64,000 bases of DNA, taken from Argopecten irradians. Lineage: Eukaryota > Mollusca > Bivalvia > Pectinida > Pectinidae. The notes beneath the pieces are model-generated. The model was not told where the DNA came from. It made no database searches and saw only the letters and a program-made list of their open reading frames with translations. Where the stretch lies: assembly GCF_041381155.1 (NCBI RefSeq), contig NC_091142.1:27479963-27543962 (forward strand), read 5' to 3'. Position 1 is the stretch's first letter, and each line of letters opens with the position of its first letter. This document shows, one piece after another, positions 1 through 13,558 of this stretch. The position numbers were made by a program, and so were the translations under genes.

Positions 1-404
1 TAATGTAAAGAGCAAGTAGTCTTGTCAATAAGGCTGTTCAGACTAGGATTGTCAGGATCATCGTGCGGAGCTGATAGGTCGACAATAAGCCTTTTCTTTC
101 TGGAATATTTATGCTCAGCCAGTCCGATAGGATTAATGCGGTAATTACCGGTAAATGGTATAGAGTCAAATGGGCCTAAAAGGTATCCCTTTTCTACTTC
201 TTTACTCACTAAATCTGTAACACACTCGGGGTCATCTAAGGCTGATCTTAAATTTTTGCAGATAACGGACAGATTCGGAAGTGTTTGAAAACCGGTATCA
301 AACCCATGACGGAGCCCATCTATTAAAAATTTAACAAACGACTTATCCGGATGGTTACGAAGTTCATACGTCAAAGCTGGTATATCAATAGGTGTAGTCA
401 CTAT
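1..404 (-). CDS. DIRS-like retrotransposon reverse transcriptase ORF, 5' part (runs off left edge)
   Basis: Reading leftward on the minus strand, a frame stays open from about position 404 to the window edge. It encodes a roughly 130-residue stretch with the motif NPIGLAEHKYSRKKRLIVDL, which is characteristic of the region just upstream of the palm in DIRS-type (tyrosine-recombinase) retrotransposon reverse transcriptases. It follows the gag-like ORF directly and is in the -1 frame relative to it, overlapping its stop codon, so it is either reached by frameshifting or has its own start inside gag. RNase H, methyltransferase and tyrosine recombinase, expected further on, would lie outside the window. 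The DIRS assignment is from motif recognition, not a search. Confidence 0.7.
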   Translation of the reverse strand, partial: MVTTPIDIPALTYELRNHPDKSFVKFLIDGLRHGFDTGFQTLPNLSVICKNLRSALDDPECVTDLVSKEVEKGYLLGPFDSIPFTGNYRINPIGLAEHKYSRKKRLIVDLSAPHDDPDNPSLNSLIDKTTCSLH

Positions 405-1759
405 TTCTTTCGGGTCGGAGGCCTGGCTACCTCTAAAGGGCACGCAAACTTGGGGTGACCAGCCTTGCAGTTCAAACACACATGATGGAAGTAACAAACA
501 GGCCTGCTACAACCGTCCGAACCATTGAAATTATTGCAGATTTCACGACCCTCATGGTATTCCTTCTTCCTGCCTTTGGAATCTAAAGTAGAAGAGTTCT
601 TGTTGGAAAAGAATCTTGGCGTACTAACAGATTTCTGGAATTGTCCTAATCTTGGGTCAGTAGTTGTAGGGCAGAAACCAGTTTGATGCAGGGTACTACC
701 ACAAACTTCACAAGAAACTGGTCTTTGATTAGAGAAGATGTTGCAAAAGAGAGTGTTATCCCGAATGGACCAGTCTATAGGGGTGTTATTAAAACGTAGA
801 TGGGCAGCAGCACGTAGGGAAAATTGTTTGTGGTATTCGTAGAAACCAAAAGCATAACGTGTACCCATATCGACGATATCGCGTTCATAGAGATCTAGCT
901 CGATACGCCTTGAAGGATGTGCGGTACACATCACATGCTTGTAGACCCCGAAAGCCAAAATAAATTCACTTAGTGTGAGGGTTCTATGCAGGCGGACGTC
1001 TGGTTTCTCTGACGTGTGGGCACTGGGATCACTCTGGCCGCAGAAGTAAGGTATTAGTAGAGCTGCTAAATTAACATCTTTACCAGAGATAATTTGTTGA
1101 CGCAAAGACGGAGATACAGTCTCGACTAAAGGCATAGAATCTGCCGCGAATCCAAATCGGGTTCTTTTCAAAAAATTCTCACCTTGGGAATGACCGGGTT
1201 GAGAGTGGTTAAAACTTCTGTAAGCTGTTTCTAAGGTGTATTCCGTCGGTGGCGAAGGAAACGTGAGCTCTGGAGGAGTTCTAACATTGTCTGTTGGTGT
1301 TTGCAACTCGCTGCCGGCCGAAGATGCTGGGGCATGACTGGAGTTTGTAGCCGGTGTACGCTCATTCACTACCGTAGGCCTGGAGTTAAGGTCACTATTG
1401 CTGCTAATGACTCTCCTTTCTAGTCTAATATAGCTGTCCTGCAGCTTTGTGACGCTGTCAGCTAAGCTGTTCACTATATCCGCTAAAGTTCTTGTGTGAG
1501 TGTTGTCGGAGTCCGAATTTTGCTGTCTGTTTACATTTACGACACTGCTTCGGTCGCCATCTTGCCGCGGTGCATTTTGGGATCGCGCACTCGATGCCCT
1601 CGCGTCCTTCAACTTCCTTACAAGCACCATTCGCTTCTCGTTACTACGAAACGGCACATTTAGTCTGTTTAATTCTTCTCGTAACCTTGAAAGCGTCCAA
1701 TTTTCCAATAAATCTGGATCGTATGGTGTAGGGCGATTGTTTCTGCGTTTTGGTCCCAT
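401..1759 (-). CDS. DIRS-like retrotransposon gag-like protein (ORF1)
   Basis: Intact 452-codon frame starting at ATG 1759-1757. The N-terminus (about residues 18-55) has the helix-turn-helix-like pattern of a SAP DNA-binding domain (LENWTLSRLREELNRLNVPF). Residues 60-190 are low-complexity, Ser/Thr/Asn-rich. The middle (about 195-370) contains LTLSEFILAFGVYKHVM and YEYHKQFSLRAAAHL, a pattern I associate with gag-like ORF1 of molluscan DIRS elements. The C-terminus has two zinc-binding clusters: a C-x8-C-x4-C-x2-H group starting at CNNFNGSDGC and a C-x2-C-x3-H-x4-C knuckle (CLNCKAGHPKFAC). It probably packages element RNA. The frame is undamaged over 1.36 kb, which suggests a fairly recent copy. 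The RT frame overlaps its end. Confidence 0.75.
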   Translation of the reverse strand: MGPKRRNNRPTPYDPDLLENWTLSRLREELNRLNVPFRSNEKRMVLVRKLKDARASSARSQNAPRQDGDRSSVVNVNRQQNSDSDNTHTRTLADIVNSLADSVTKLQDSYIRLERRVISSNSDLNSRPTVVNERTPATNSSHAPASSAGSELQTPTDNVRTPPELTFPSPPTEYTLETAYRSFNHSQPGHSQGENFLKRTRFGFAADSMPLVETVSPSLRQQIISGKDVNLAALLIPYFCGQSDPSAHTSEKPDVRLHRTLTLSEFILAFGVYKHVMCTAHPSRRIELDLYERDIVDMGTRYAFGFYEYHKQFSLRAAAHLRFNNTPIDWSIRDNTLFCNIFSNQRPVSCEVCGSTLHQTGFCPTTTDPRLGQFQKSVSTPRFFSNKNSSTLDSKGRKKEYHEGREICNNFNGSDGCSRPVCYFHHVCLNCKAGHPKFACPLEVARPPTRKK

Positions 1760-3045
1760 ATTAAAAATCCAGACGAAACGGTTGAATGAGTTCGTTTACA
1801 AACAAAGGCACATGGCTATGATCACACTACGACGCACAGTAGACACACAGGTAGCGCCAAATACGAGTCTTTAAAAGCAGGTGTGTAATGTCAGTCTTAC
1901 GTTTGAACGCTGTGTTCAATTATTGTAACAAATGATCGTTAGACAAATGTCATAAAGTTAAATCCATCACGTGAAACACGACGACGCTAATCCCGCGTGA
2001 ACAAAGGCAGACGAAACTGTCCGAAGTAGTACTTGGCTAATCACTTGTAACAACACGCAATATACAGTTCACAATCCGTCCACATGAATATGGGTATGTA
2101 AGGATTAAAGTTAAGCACTTATGATGTAGTTTGATAGATGAAAAAACACTTGAAAAGTCGAAGAAAATGCTTAGAAAAAAATGACAGCCACCTCCTACGT
2201 CAAACACTGCCTCAAGCTATGGTCAATAATGGTGACCCCCTCTAGGGGATAATCCTGATTGGTCAGTTGCAACCCCTAAACTACTCATTAGCATAATCTA
2301 TACATAGTACTGTAACATTTGCATACATGATAAGAACAACAAAGTCACTTACATAAATCAGTCTAAAAATTTCAAAAACCTTTAATAAAACAAACAAACA
2401 ACAAAAATATAAACTTAATTAATCCATATAATATATAAAGTTAATTCCAGAGCAAAGGGAAATAACTGTTGTATACAAACTGTAATTTAACATGGATCTT
2501 TGGTCACTTCTGGGAAGGCTTCTCCCTGTAAAACACAATCATTCAGTAGTTTTATTTTCCTATTTCTATCAGCAGTTTTATTTCCCAATTGTATATAGCT
2601 CAAAATTACCATCAAATATTTCCATTTCCATTGTACTTTCACTACATAACATCACCAGCGAATTTGATGTTCATTTTTATATGATTGTCACTTTTTTGAT
2701 GTGTACAAATACATTGGCGGTGAATGTTAGGCACTGATTATAGAAATATACATATTTTACATGTATATCCTGATTTCAATTTTCGATAATTAATCCATTC
2801 CCAAAGATCCAAATCTAATAAATATATCATTTAAACATGTAAATGTATTTGAAAAATCTACCAAAATGTAAATATAAGAAATATTTTTTTGTTGCTCACT
2901 GGTGTATGAGCATCATTTTTTGACAGATATTTCAACATGCACATTATTTAATATATCTGTCAAAAAGTGCTGTTTATACACCAGTGAACAACACAAAATA
3001 ACAATAATTGATATTTATATCTGTATTGTCAATGCTTCCACTTAC
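1760..3045. other. 5' flank of the DIRS-like element and AT-rich intergenic/intronic DNA
   Basis: No coding sequence is supported. The first few hundred bases upstream of the gag-like ATG should hold the element's promoter and terminal repeat, but no matching second copy lies in the window, so the end of the element cannot be placed. From about 2400 the sequence is AT-rich. A short imperfect inverted repeat built around GTTGCTCACTGGTGTA and its complement lies at about 2892-2992. Confidence 0.5.
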
Positions 3046-4072
3046 CAACAGTTCCACAACTGTGTCTATCAAGGAGGCAAACATGCCAGGTTTTGCACCA
3101 AGTTTTTCTGTGGCATATCTGACAGCTCTTCTCAAAATTCTTCTCAGAACGTATCTGCATAAACAAATAGTTTACTAATTCAAGATTCATATCTTTAATA
3201 TTCAGATAGTCTAAAATGAGATGCTTTGACAACAATACTAAATCTTCAGGAAGAAACAAGGTCTACAAATTCCTAAATCTTAAACTCTACTTTAACCAAG
3301 TAACAATATATCTTTGTCAATAGTCAGGTCTGTGACCTAATTTTACATACAATTTGGTAGTACCTGGTCATAATAAGAAAGTTTCCTACATACATTTCTT
3401 CTAAATATGAGATAAGTTAGAGAATGAGGATTTCATACCCCCGTCCCACATTGTCTGGTCTGCCACCATCTGAGAGAGCAATAGTGAGTGTACGGGCGTG
3501 GTCAGCCAGTACCCTATAAGCCATGTCAATACCATCCTCATCGTCTTTACCTACTTTCCCAGTATAGACACGAGCACCAGTAGCCTGTAAATTACACAAA
3601 TGCATTTAGTCATTTTCTTCATCAGTTAGTCTAGTTAGTTGGATCTGCTGTACATTTTAACCATAAACGATTACCATAATCGACCCAATAAGTGCCCATG
3701 TCCCTATAAGTGCCCCTCCTCTTTTTTGAGGTCTCAATTTCAATTGCCGTGCATAATTAACGACAAAAACTACACAAAACTGTATAGGCTTGCAATGATT
3801 TTGTCTTATTAAGTACCTTTTCATTTTTTTTCATTTTCTAACCGCCCTGGGCACTAACAGATCCCTACAGGCCTAGATAAAATGGACAGTCTTGTTTGTG
3901 AATATGTTGCCTTACCTTTTGTATAGCATCAAAGATTGGCATGAAGAGATCTGTATCGTAGTTGGAGGACTTTCCCTGCATCACTGACAGTAACCTCTCC
4001 AGCCCCATACCACAGTCACAGTGTGAATCCTTGTTAGGTAAGAATCCCGTATCAAGTGTGCCGTCAGGATCT
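3046..4072 (-). CDS. AARS1: Alanyl-tRNA synthetase, three internal exons
   Basis: Three minus-strand exons join cleanly: 4072-3916, 3584-3439 and 3154-3046. Each is bounded by AG and GT, and the phases agree throughout (157, 146 and 109 bases). Exon one contains CGMGLERL and the SNYDTDLF motif of the class II alanyl-tRNA synthetase catalytic core. Exon two has YTGKVG and [20 protein letters not shown]. Exon three has [19 protein letters not shown]. Together they span the end of the aminoacylation core and the start of the tRNA-recognition helices. The wording of the motifs is closer to the cytosolic than the mitochondrial enzyme. The flanking exons expected upstream (towards higher coordinates) and downstream were not found in the window, so this is either a gene with long introns or an isolated fragment. 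The segment between the DG pair and GMG appears a few residues longer than usual. Confidence 0.85.
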
Positions 4073-7000
4073 CTGATCAAATATTATAAAAACCATAAAT
4101 AACTAATGATTTTTCAAGTGAAAATATTTGATAACAAAATGGATCAGATGACCTTTGTTCGCTCTTTACCTTCCTGTTTAAGATGGCGGTGTACGTGGTA
4201 CTGTCGCCGATGTTGTTAAAAGCATGTCTATGAAAAATAACGTCTGGATTTGTGAGTACAGATTACAACATAACTGACAACACACACATGGTTGGCCCGG
4301 AGATAACAGTCTAGCTTATTGATTTTCCTATAGACCAGGAGGGCAGATCTGTGTTATGTCACCAAAACAATACTATGTAGCAATTAATAATACTTCATCT
4401 GCGGGGATTTTAAAATGAAATTACGTTTTTTTAGAATGTTACATTTGATGTGTGTTGCAGGTAAAAAGTTTTGTCGATTGCAAATATTGATGAATAAACC
4501 TCATAATTATATAAATCAAATTTTGTAAGAAGACAGTTCTAAGTGACCTATTTTGAAACAATTCTTAAAACTGACTTGTTGAATACCTAAAAACTAAAAA
4601 GACAATAGATAAGACCAGCTTTACTATAGAACGTAATATCTGCCGAAAAGATTGCGATTTTGACGTGGATTTAAATTCCCAATATGGCGGCATACAGGGT
4701 TCATGACGTTTCGACGTCCCCATGTCACAAATTTAAATACATTTATTTCAAACTTTTGATCGCTACACTTTTATGATGTCTCCATACTTTATACTTTTAT
4801 CAGTATTTCCCCCAAACATGGTTAAGGAAAGGGAGCTGGTTTTAAATATTTGAAGGTTTCTAGATTACTCATTAATGATTTTTAGTCACAAAATATGTTA
4901 CTTGGCATAATATATAGTTTTGTAGTATTTAAATTGGGAAATCATTTGTCAATAGTATTTTTCAGTTATTAAAAGTTTTAAAAATATTTTTAGCAATGAA
5001 GTTCGAGTGTATGTCTCCCTTGGGTCATGGTACATAAACTGCATAAAACATCCTGCTTAGCAGGCATGTATACTCGTCTGACAGTTGTTAACATATATAA
5101 TACATGATGGTGCATGCCTATTCCACTGGATACACCTTGCAGTAATCGTTCCCTCTGTAAATTGTATTTGGTTGGATTATCAATACCTGTTCTGGCGTTG
5201 GTATTGACCAGCCTGTGTTACATTTAAAACACATTGACAGAAATATCTAACCTATCTAATCATAATTCAATTACCACAGATTGGTTTTTTGTCATTGAAA
5301 TCAATTTTGTATCTAATCCACCATCAGACTATTGGTATTTATAAATTGATAGACGCTTGCTTTGTCCGGTAACGAAATACCACTATTGGATAGGCGTTTG
5401 CTTTCACACATCACACATCTTTACGATCAATGACGTTTCGTAATGTGTCGTTTCTGTTCACCAACAATAGAAATAACTTGTATACCGGAAACTAAGTCTT
5501 CAGGGTTCTATATAAAGTCTTCTTAGATCCTCCCTCCAGTTTTTTTACCGTTAACCTTCACAGGTCGAATACAAATTTCATCTGCTTTTTTTATACATTT
5601 TTCATATTATAGAAAGTTACTACTGTACACTCCCACAAAGATTGTATCAACGGACATGGATTTGACATTGACATGAATGTTTTCGTAAACAAAGTATTTT
5701 TATTAAGGTATATCTAGAAGCAAGTTATCAATTTCCATTTACACTAAAACTAACAGAAAAGAAACAAGTTCTTATTTTATTTAGGATATTTTAAATGGTA
5801 CCAGCACTAAAATGACATGGACAGAAAAACATGGACACGTCTCATGGAAAATTGTATGCCCATTTCGTTCTGTGTTGTAAAAACAAATATCTCTCCACAT
5901 GAGTTTCATTAAAATGAGACTTCTTTGCATTGATGCACGATACTTTTCTCTTCAAATAATCAACTGTTAAATAAGTTTTCTTATTGAATCTTTTAAGGCC
6001 TGTGAAACAGCATTATATGAGCAATCCGTTTTCTATTGGAGAGGAACGACTGGCTTGTATGTTGTCTTCATTGAGAAATACTATAAACTGCAAGAGCTTC
6101 ACTCTTACAAGATACAACACAAATATCCACACACCACAACACGTTACACACACGGGAGGCTGTCCATAAATAGCTAACCATAGGTCGTCAATTTTAATAA
6201 ACCAAACAAAGCTAATCAATAACGCAGTAGCCGCTTTCTCTCCCGAAACATCTGGATCTACTGCTGTTGTACAGAATTCTTTGTACTTTATTAGCCAGTA
6301 TGAAGTTTGAGTTTAGATGGTGGTTTGCATTAGTTGATCGGTTGTTATAAAACCCAACTTTATCATTTTTCGTGTTTCCCTTATGATAAATGTATTATCA
6401 AGTATTCGATTAATATAGACACAAATATCGTTGCATCCACAAACCTTATCTATCAAAATCACTTTAAAACATTACGTTGGTCATACATATAATACTTCTT
6501 TTCCGGAGTTGAAATTGGATCCAAATCTTTTAAATTACTTATACTATTTTGTAATCAGAAGGCAGATGAATGAAGATGATAGTAGATGTTATTTACCAAC
6601 CTCTGCTTCGGTTAATAAACATTTCACATAATCGTTATATCTTCTGTGTTGAGTATGCGGCAATTAAAGACAAACTTCTTCTTTACTTAACAAGCATTTA
6701 TTAAACAAAGCAAATCATATGTACCCGATACTACCAATAAAACCATGCATTTAACGACAGTTGCTCTTCACAACATGTTAAAGTAGTGGCTCGAATATAA
6801 TTGGGTTAAAGTTACTGTAACATTGAGGGAAATTACGAACGCTGATGTTGGTCCCTTCTGGTCCTGTATTCGTTCCAGAATATGTTATAAAGACCCTACA
6901 AATAAATTAATAAAAACTATTGTATAAGTTGTAGAATACTTGATTATATAATCCATATATCAAAGCTATTCTACAACCGAAATTATTAATTATAGATCAT

Positions 7001-10000
7001 TCACAGATGTATCAATTAATAAAAGTATCTGAATCAATTCATTTTAAAACATTTACTATAAATATAACACTTACCTTGACAATGGGTCAAGGGTTTAGTA
7101 GAAGTAGTAATATTCACGTCCGTCTGGTCTTCAGTAAAATTCCCTTTTCTTTTCCCCGCCAAACTGCGGACAAAGACAATGACCACAAATAAAAACAGAA
7201 ACGAAACAATACAAGGACACGAACATTGACTACTTCACACAGATAAACTGGACATACGTACACAGGTATACAAAGCTAGTGACAAACAAAACGAAATAGT
7301 AAAAACCACCCTAAATCCCTGATTACTGCTGCTAGATATAATAGTATATAAATACATAATAGGTGGTGGTACCATGTTTCCCAGACATATAGATATCAGG
7401 ACATGCTATTCACTGTTAGTGATCCTTCCAGCCATCGTACTAAAGTACACGTCGTCTGGATGATGTCAGAAATGGACATGAGTTGTCGCCCCTGGCACAT
7501 TTGTACTATCTGTTCTCCTCGCCCATCTTCCTAACGTAATCAATGAAGACTCTATTAAGATTTTATTGTTACATAAAATACAATGGACGGGGAAATTGAC
7601 CATAACCAATTATTGTAATCAAATATTATTTGGTTAATAGGTTTTATTACTCTTTTGTGTCGGCGGTTAGGAAATATACTGACAAAATAGTAAAATAGGG
7701 TCATTTGACTCCGAGTAATACCCAGTTGGGTTTTTTGCTTTCAAAAACATCTGTAACAACGGTAAGATTAAACTACACCGCTACACCAGGCAATTCATCG
7801 CTTTCCAAATATCTGGTACTGTACGTGAAAAACAACTACTCGTCGTTTGCCTTTTCGATATACTAATAAAACTTTGTGTCAGTGGTCGTCTAATATGACT
7901 AGGTCTAAACTTTCCCATGAACGTGATAAGATATTCTAAGCTAATGTAAATGTTGTGTTGGAATTCTAATTATATTATTACCATAGTTACCTTTATCAAA
8001 AACAGTTTGTGTACATGATTTGTTGTTAATAGGGCGATTAGGTGTGTGTTAATATATCCCGGCTGCGTAAAAACCTTTTGAATCTGACACATGTGAATAT
8101 AGAATAGATGGGGTTTTCCTTTATTTCCTTCATTTTCGTTAGGATTGCAATATCTCATCTTACATTTATGCTATATAAAAAACCGTCTATTCAGTTCAAA
8201 GGTCAGAAATCAAAAAAAATATTCAAAAGTTAAAGAATTCATTTGTACAATCCAGTGATGGAATTTTGTCGTCCATCGTTTCAAAAGACATCATTTACTC
8301 ATTCTACAATAATCAAAGGTGGAATATTCCCTCTGCGTTTCACAAGTAGGAAAATAAACATATGCCTTTTTCTCCGGACGTTGGTCGACGTTGGTTATAT
8401 ATTCTATATACTTCTAAAAAGTTATACGATGAGCGGGTCTGATATTTTATCACGACACAGTGCAGGACCCTGGAAAGGAAAGTGAACACTACATGTAATG
8501 GTTTTCCTGGACTATGTACTCACATCATAGTCTGGTGGTTATGATAAACAAGTCTCGGTAACCATACTGGAGTAGGACCACGGGTAGAGTGAATGCTGTC
8601 GTACGTTTTGAGCACAATCGAAAATATCCATAGCGTCCACCATTTATTGAAGTAGTCCTCTTCCACTACTCTCGTGGCAAAGGTTCGCCATAAATTGCGA
8701 GTAAGACAAAAAAACCATCATAAACAAAGTCAAATAGAATTGATACTACATTTAGTCTATGCGCGGTTGCGAATATGTCACGAGTAAAGCTTTACGCGAG
8801 GATTATCTTGTTTCCGAATATGAGTTCGGGATGTGTTTAGACATCAAAAGACAAAGTCTGTTTTCTGAAGATTACCCCTTTTATTGAGTGAGAGAAAAAC
8901 CTACAAAAGACAAGACAAACATTCAAACACAACCGAACTCACCGACCGAGAACATCCTAGTCAACATTACCAGACTTGACATAAAAACGGCGAGATTTTA
9001 TAGCCCCGTTTGGATAAGTTACATTGTAGAGAAAGGAAAGAAAGCTATGGAAGTGACGTAAATTAGGGTAAAGCAGTACAGGTTTAAAGAATGTCGAGTT
9101 CATGTCAAAGCCACGTCGGACGGTTCGTCCACGTTCCACAGTACATAAACACTGGGTAATTACGTAAACAAGTCGCACAATGTATATAGCATAACGTACA
9201 CAACTGGCCTGTACATGTATATATACAATGTATGACCTGGATCACATATATTCCAGCATTGTACAGTATTAGGCATGCACATACATTGGTAAATAGTCAC
9301 TTCATTCTATCGTTATTACTTCCATGAACTTGAATTTGAAAACAACCTGATCAGATGCGTTAGTGTACGACAGTGGCACTTAAAGTTGTCCAATCACTTC
9401 TGTTCTCCGTTAAGATATGGGAGGTGTACGAGTGATTTAGATGTTTGACATTCTGCGACATACATACTAATCTTCTTCTCTCTCAGAAAATAGGGACTCG
9501 TGAGAGTCATTTTTCAGATACTGGCATTAGGTTTGACTTTTTTCCGAAGTTTTCCTAAACAGAAGATGATATGTTGTATATAGGGTTTCGATTTCGCTTT
9601 TATGTTAACCATGCTTGTATGGAGCAATTCCTCTAAGAATATATTCTATGGGGCGCGCCCCATATTTACACTCATACGACTTTTTATTTATATTTTATGC
9701 AATAAAAATCGAAGTTGTAAAAGTGACGTTATTATTCAATAAAAGTCTGTCATAAGTGGTAGGAGCTTACCCAATTGAACAGACAAGGACGACTCTTCAC
9801 ATATGGTAAAATTATATTCATCCGCGAAATAAAGTTCAATAATTTAGTGTAAAATATACATGACAAACAAAGTAAAATTCATAGATAATTTTATCTAATC
9901 AGATCAGATATTAAATATGCATTTCCTTTTTAAGTAAAAGTTAATATATATAGCGTAGTTCCATAAAGTATTTGTACTCGACCACATGTAAGAACGAAGC

Positions 10001-12160
10001 TGACGCACGCTTACACACTAGAGTTTGCCGATGTTTTCAAAACACCGATGTTCAAGTAGCTCAATGTGTGTTTGAGATTTTTATCTGACTTGACGATATT
10101 ACATCTTTGCGACAATGTGATTTAGAAATCTACGGTAGATTCATCGATATACGGAACACCTTCACTTTTGTTCGATGGATACACTGTATTTGTGGTGACG
10201 CGTAACTGTCAACACGCGGATTACTAACGGTGCATACTTTATATTAAACATTATTAAAGTTTCAAAGAACAAAGACAAGAGGATATGTTTATAACTGACA
10301 GACACAGAGGTAATGTTTTCATTTGACATCCATCATTTTTAACAAAAAATGAAAGCATTTCACGTCGGGATGTTAATTAAAAAATGTAATATACATAAAT
10401 TAATATACATTTAAATTTTTTCCATAAGTGTATGAAAAAACCCAATATACATGTAATGTGCTTCAAAATGTAAACAAAGCCATATGTTTCTTAAAAAAGT
10501 AGCCCTATACGCAAGTTCAAAGTTCAATGTTAACATGCAGTTATGGTAAACACACTCGGCTAGTAATTGCGTATGGTATTATAACAAGCCTGATAAGTGT
10601 AAATATATAGATATGGTTGTGGTAAGATTTACAATCCATCTGTTGATAAAACACGTGTGATCTTTATTAATCTTGAATATGAATGAGTAATATATTTTGT
10701 CGTGAATTGAATTTTGAGAAATGACTAAAATATTACTTTATCACAAGTCATGGGATATTTGGTTATTCTCACAGTGGTCGCTAATTAATGTGTCGAATAG
10801 ACTGCCCCCTAGCGACCAGAGGAGTCGATCGTCTGCTCACCAATTTGTGGTAGACATTGTCTCTTGACACACGGAAAACGAAGCTATAACTTCAGTCGTT
10901 AAATGATACAACTTTCAAAGGGAATGAATACCGTCTTCAGATTAAAGATAAATTTGATCATACAGACATTCGTTTGTCTGCTAACAAAACAGTATATACA
11001 AATTGTGGTTATACCATGCTGATTGTCTTAAACTGACACCCAGAAAGGCTTCCCGAACGTAGTTAACCGCCTTGACAGTAAGTGATGATTCCCTTATCCA
11101 TTTAGGAATAGGAAATAAAAGCTCTGGACAGACTCGGTAATAAGTGTAAACATATTAACGTTAGATTAAGATTGACAATATGAAAGTATCGTAGCGTCCG
11201 TCTGTCTGTCTGTCCGACACAACTTCCGGAATACCAGTTCTACAGTGTAAATTACAAGGAAGACATTAAGATATGATATCGGTATAAGATTATCATTCTC
11301 TAAAACCTTTGAGTATAATACTGGTTTATTCCATGCAATACACCATGCAATACAACTTGAACGTATCAAAATGACCGACTATTGTTATTTTAAAATTGTA
11401 ATAAAATTTCGAGGTGTGATCGAGAAAATAACGTTACATATGTGGATGTGAAAGGTAGGGATATTCTACCCAAGGGTCACAAAATGTTATAAAAAGCCCG
11501 ACAAGTCTGAGGTTTTTCAATATTTTGTGATTTTCGAGTAAAATATCCATATCATTCATATCTACACAAGAAAGAGGATTGTGATATATAAGGTTGTAAG
11601 ATTAATTCGACAGTGTTATACAGATGTTTTTCAAAATATGGGTTTTTATCTATTTAGAAAAAGCAGGACTTCCATTCAGATTCCAATTAGTTGCTGATAC
11701 GGGACTAGGAAACCGACCGGACCCTTGTTTTACGAGACAATGAGGTTTTCGGTATGTAATACATCAAAACGAAACACACTATGCACTTCATAGAACTAAA
11801 TTCACTTTATTAATTAAAATGAGTTTCGTGGATTTTGAGGTAACCCAACTTAATTGGCGTTTACCGTCGCTATTACATAATTGAACTAATACATTCCATA
11901 TAGTCCGATACGAAACGTTTATGTAGACTATGTTGTACCATGTCTCCTTTAACAATAGCAATCATCTTGTTATCTACCTATGGCGAATATTAAGTCAGGG
12001 TAAACCTATTCGTCATAATTAATGTATTGCTGCAAATGTTTTACCCAGCGATCGATACTTCTCTCATAATCCAGGTTTGAGAAGATTTAGTGCTGCATTT
12101 GTCATATTGAATTCTGTAGAGATATAATTATGACAAACTACGTAGAAGATAAAAAAAAAA
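4073..12160. other. 8 kb without a recognisable gene
   Basis: AT-rich DNA with only short open frames, none of which shows a family motif. If the synthetase exons belong to an intact gene, this is a long intron plus intergenic sequence. A minus-strand open stretch at about 6010-6320 encodes about 100 residues with two hydrophobic segments but is not recognised. An 18-base perfect palindrome (TATGGGGCGCGCCCCATA) sits at 9647-9664. No RNA genes seen. Confidence 0.5.
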
Positions 12161-13062
12161 TGTAATAAACGTGGGACTTGTATTTACCAGTAACGTTTAT
12201 ACTCTGGCCATTTGCAATGTGCGTGTGTGTCATGAGAGATTCTGATCGTTATTTAGATCTTAGGATACCAAATTAATGTACATGGGAAATGTTGGGAAGT
12301 CAGGACATAGATTTTTACCTATATATATATATATTCACATTATAGTAATAGTTTACCGATAATCACAGTTGTGATGCATCTAGTGGATTTTCGTGGACGA
12401 CATGGATTTGTGAACTGAAGGAATTCGGAGCAACAAAGTCTGTTAATCTTCTTATTTTATATCAAAATAGACTTTCGTCAGTTGGAAGGACTTATACATA
12501 CTTGTGATATTGGATTCTCATCCTGATACTACAACCTGGAAGTGTAACTGAGGCGTTATCGTCAGTCTATGCGCGATTACCAGAGTTGTCCGATTCGCGG
12601 GCGCCATCTTTGTTTACGTAGTGACTAAGTAGCAGAATAGGGATAAGGAAAGCCTGGCTAAATAACATATTATACTATATAGTAATATCGTAAGAGTGAT
12701 TTGGAAGAATGTTGTATCAAAGTGTGAGAACGATGCGTTGTGTAACGCATACATTTAGAGTAAAGTATGCGGACTATATTTCGTGTCAGAGAGCATCAGT
12801 GTACTTCCGGTACTATAATAGTATCTATACCAAAGTGCCGGACAAGTTAGTAGAAACATTGTTATTGTGTAAATTCTGACGGACACGTCATATTCTAGTA
12901 CTTTATTATGTGTAAATTAATCGTAGATCAAACGGACATGCGATAGTTAATTACTTAGAGATTTTGTCATGTTATTGATTTTATTGTCCGGCGAAGAGAT
13001 TATTGTACGGCGCCGGACAAGCGGCGATTGGTCAGATTCGGTCACGTGATCGCTGGAAAGTT

Positions 13063-13070
13063 TATATAAG
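13063..13070 (+). promoter_or_regulatory. TATA box of the 5' LTR promoter
   Basis: TATATAAG, preceded by GC-containing sequence with CACGTG at 13042-13047. Transcription would be expected to start about 25-35 bases downstream, near 13095-13105, which defines the U3/R border. The same sequence is present in the 3' LTR. Confidence 0.6.
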
Positions 13071-13558
13071 CGCGCGATTTCAACTGTCTTGTCAGATTTG
13101 CTCAGCCAGCGTACGCAGCAGCATATACTGATACGGCAACGGGTACTTAGACCTAACATAATGGGCTTGGGAATTTTTGGATATATATATATTAATTCAA
13201 TTAGGTTTTTATATACCATATACATAAATGAGTCAATGTAAAAATGTAACTAAATTACTAAATAAGAATGAATTATTTCCTCTTAATTCGTGGGAGTTAC
13301 TCTGCCCCATTTACCTAATTACTTATATATCGACGGTGGTTACAATCTCCGGTCATTACACGTTTCTAATATTTCAAAACTATGATGGTATCTGAGCCAG
13401 TCAACGCGTGCCGTATATTGCGTTCGATTTATGTCATTACATATGACCTTTAGAGCTATCTCCTACTACACGTAGCGACTTTGAGAGGAAAGAGAGAGAC
13501 TTAGCAGGAAGGCAAAAAACTGTTATGTAATTTTAAACACGCGTACTTCCACTACCTA

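Noticed and set aside
4165-4252. Minus-strand exon-like stretch reading FNNIGDSTTYTAILNRK and ending in a GT donor
   Set aside because: Does not fit the synthetase sequence expected upstream of exon 4072-3916, and no other family was recognised; the acceptor is weak.
6010-6320. Minus-strand open stretch of about 100 codons with two hydrophobic segments
   Set aside because: No family recognised, no convincing splice borders or start; could be an exon of an unknown membrane protein but cannot be supported.
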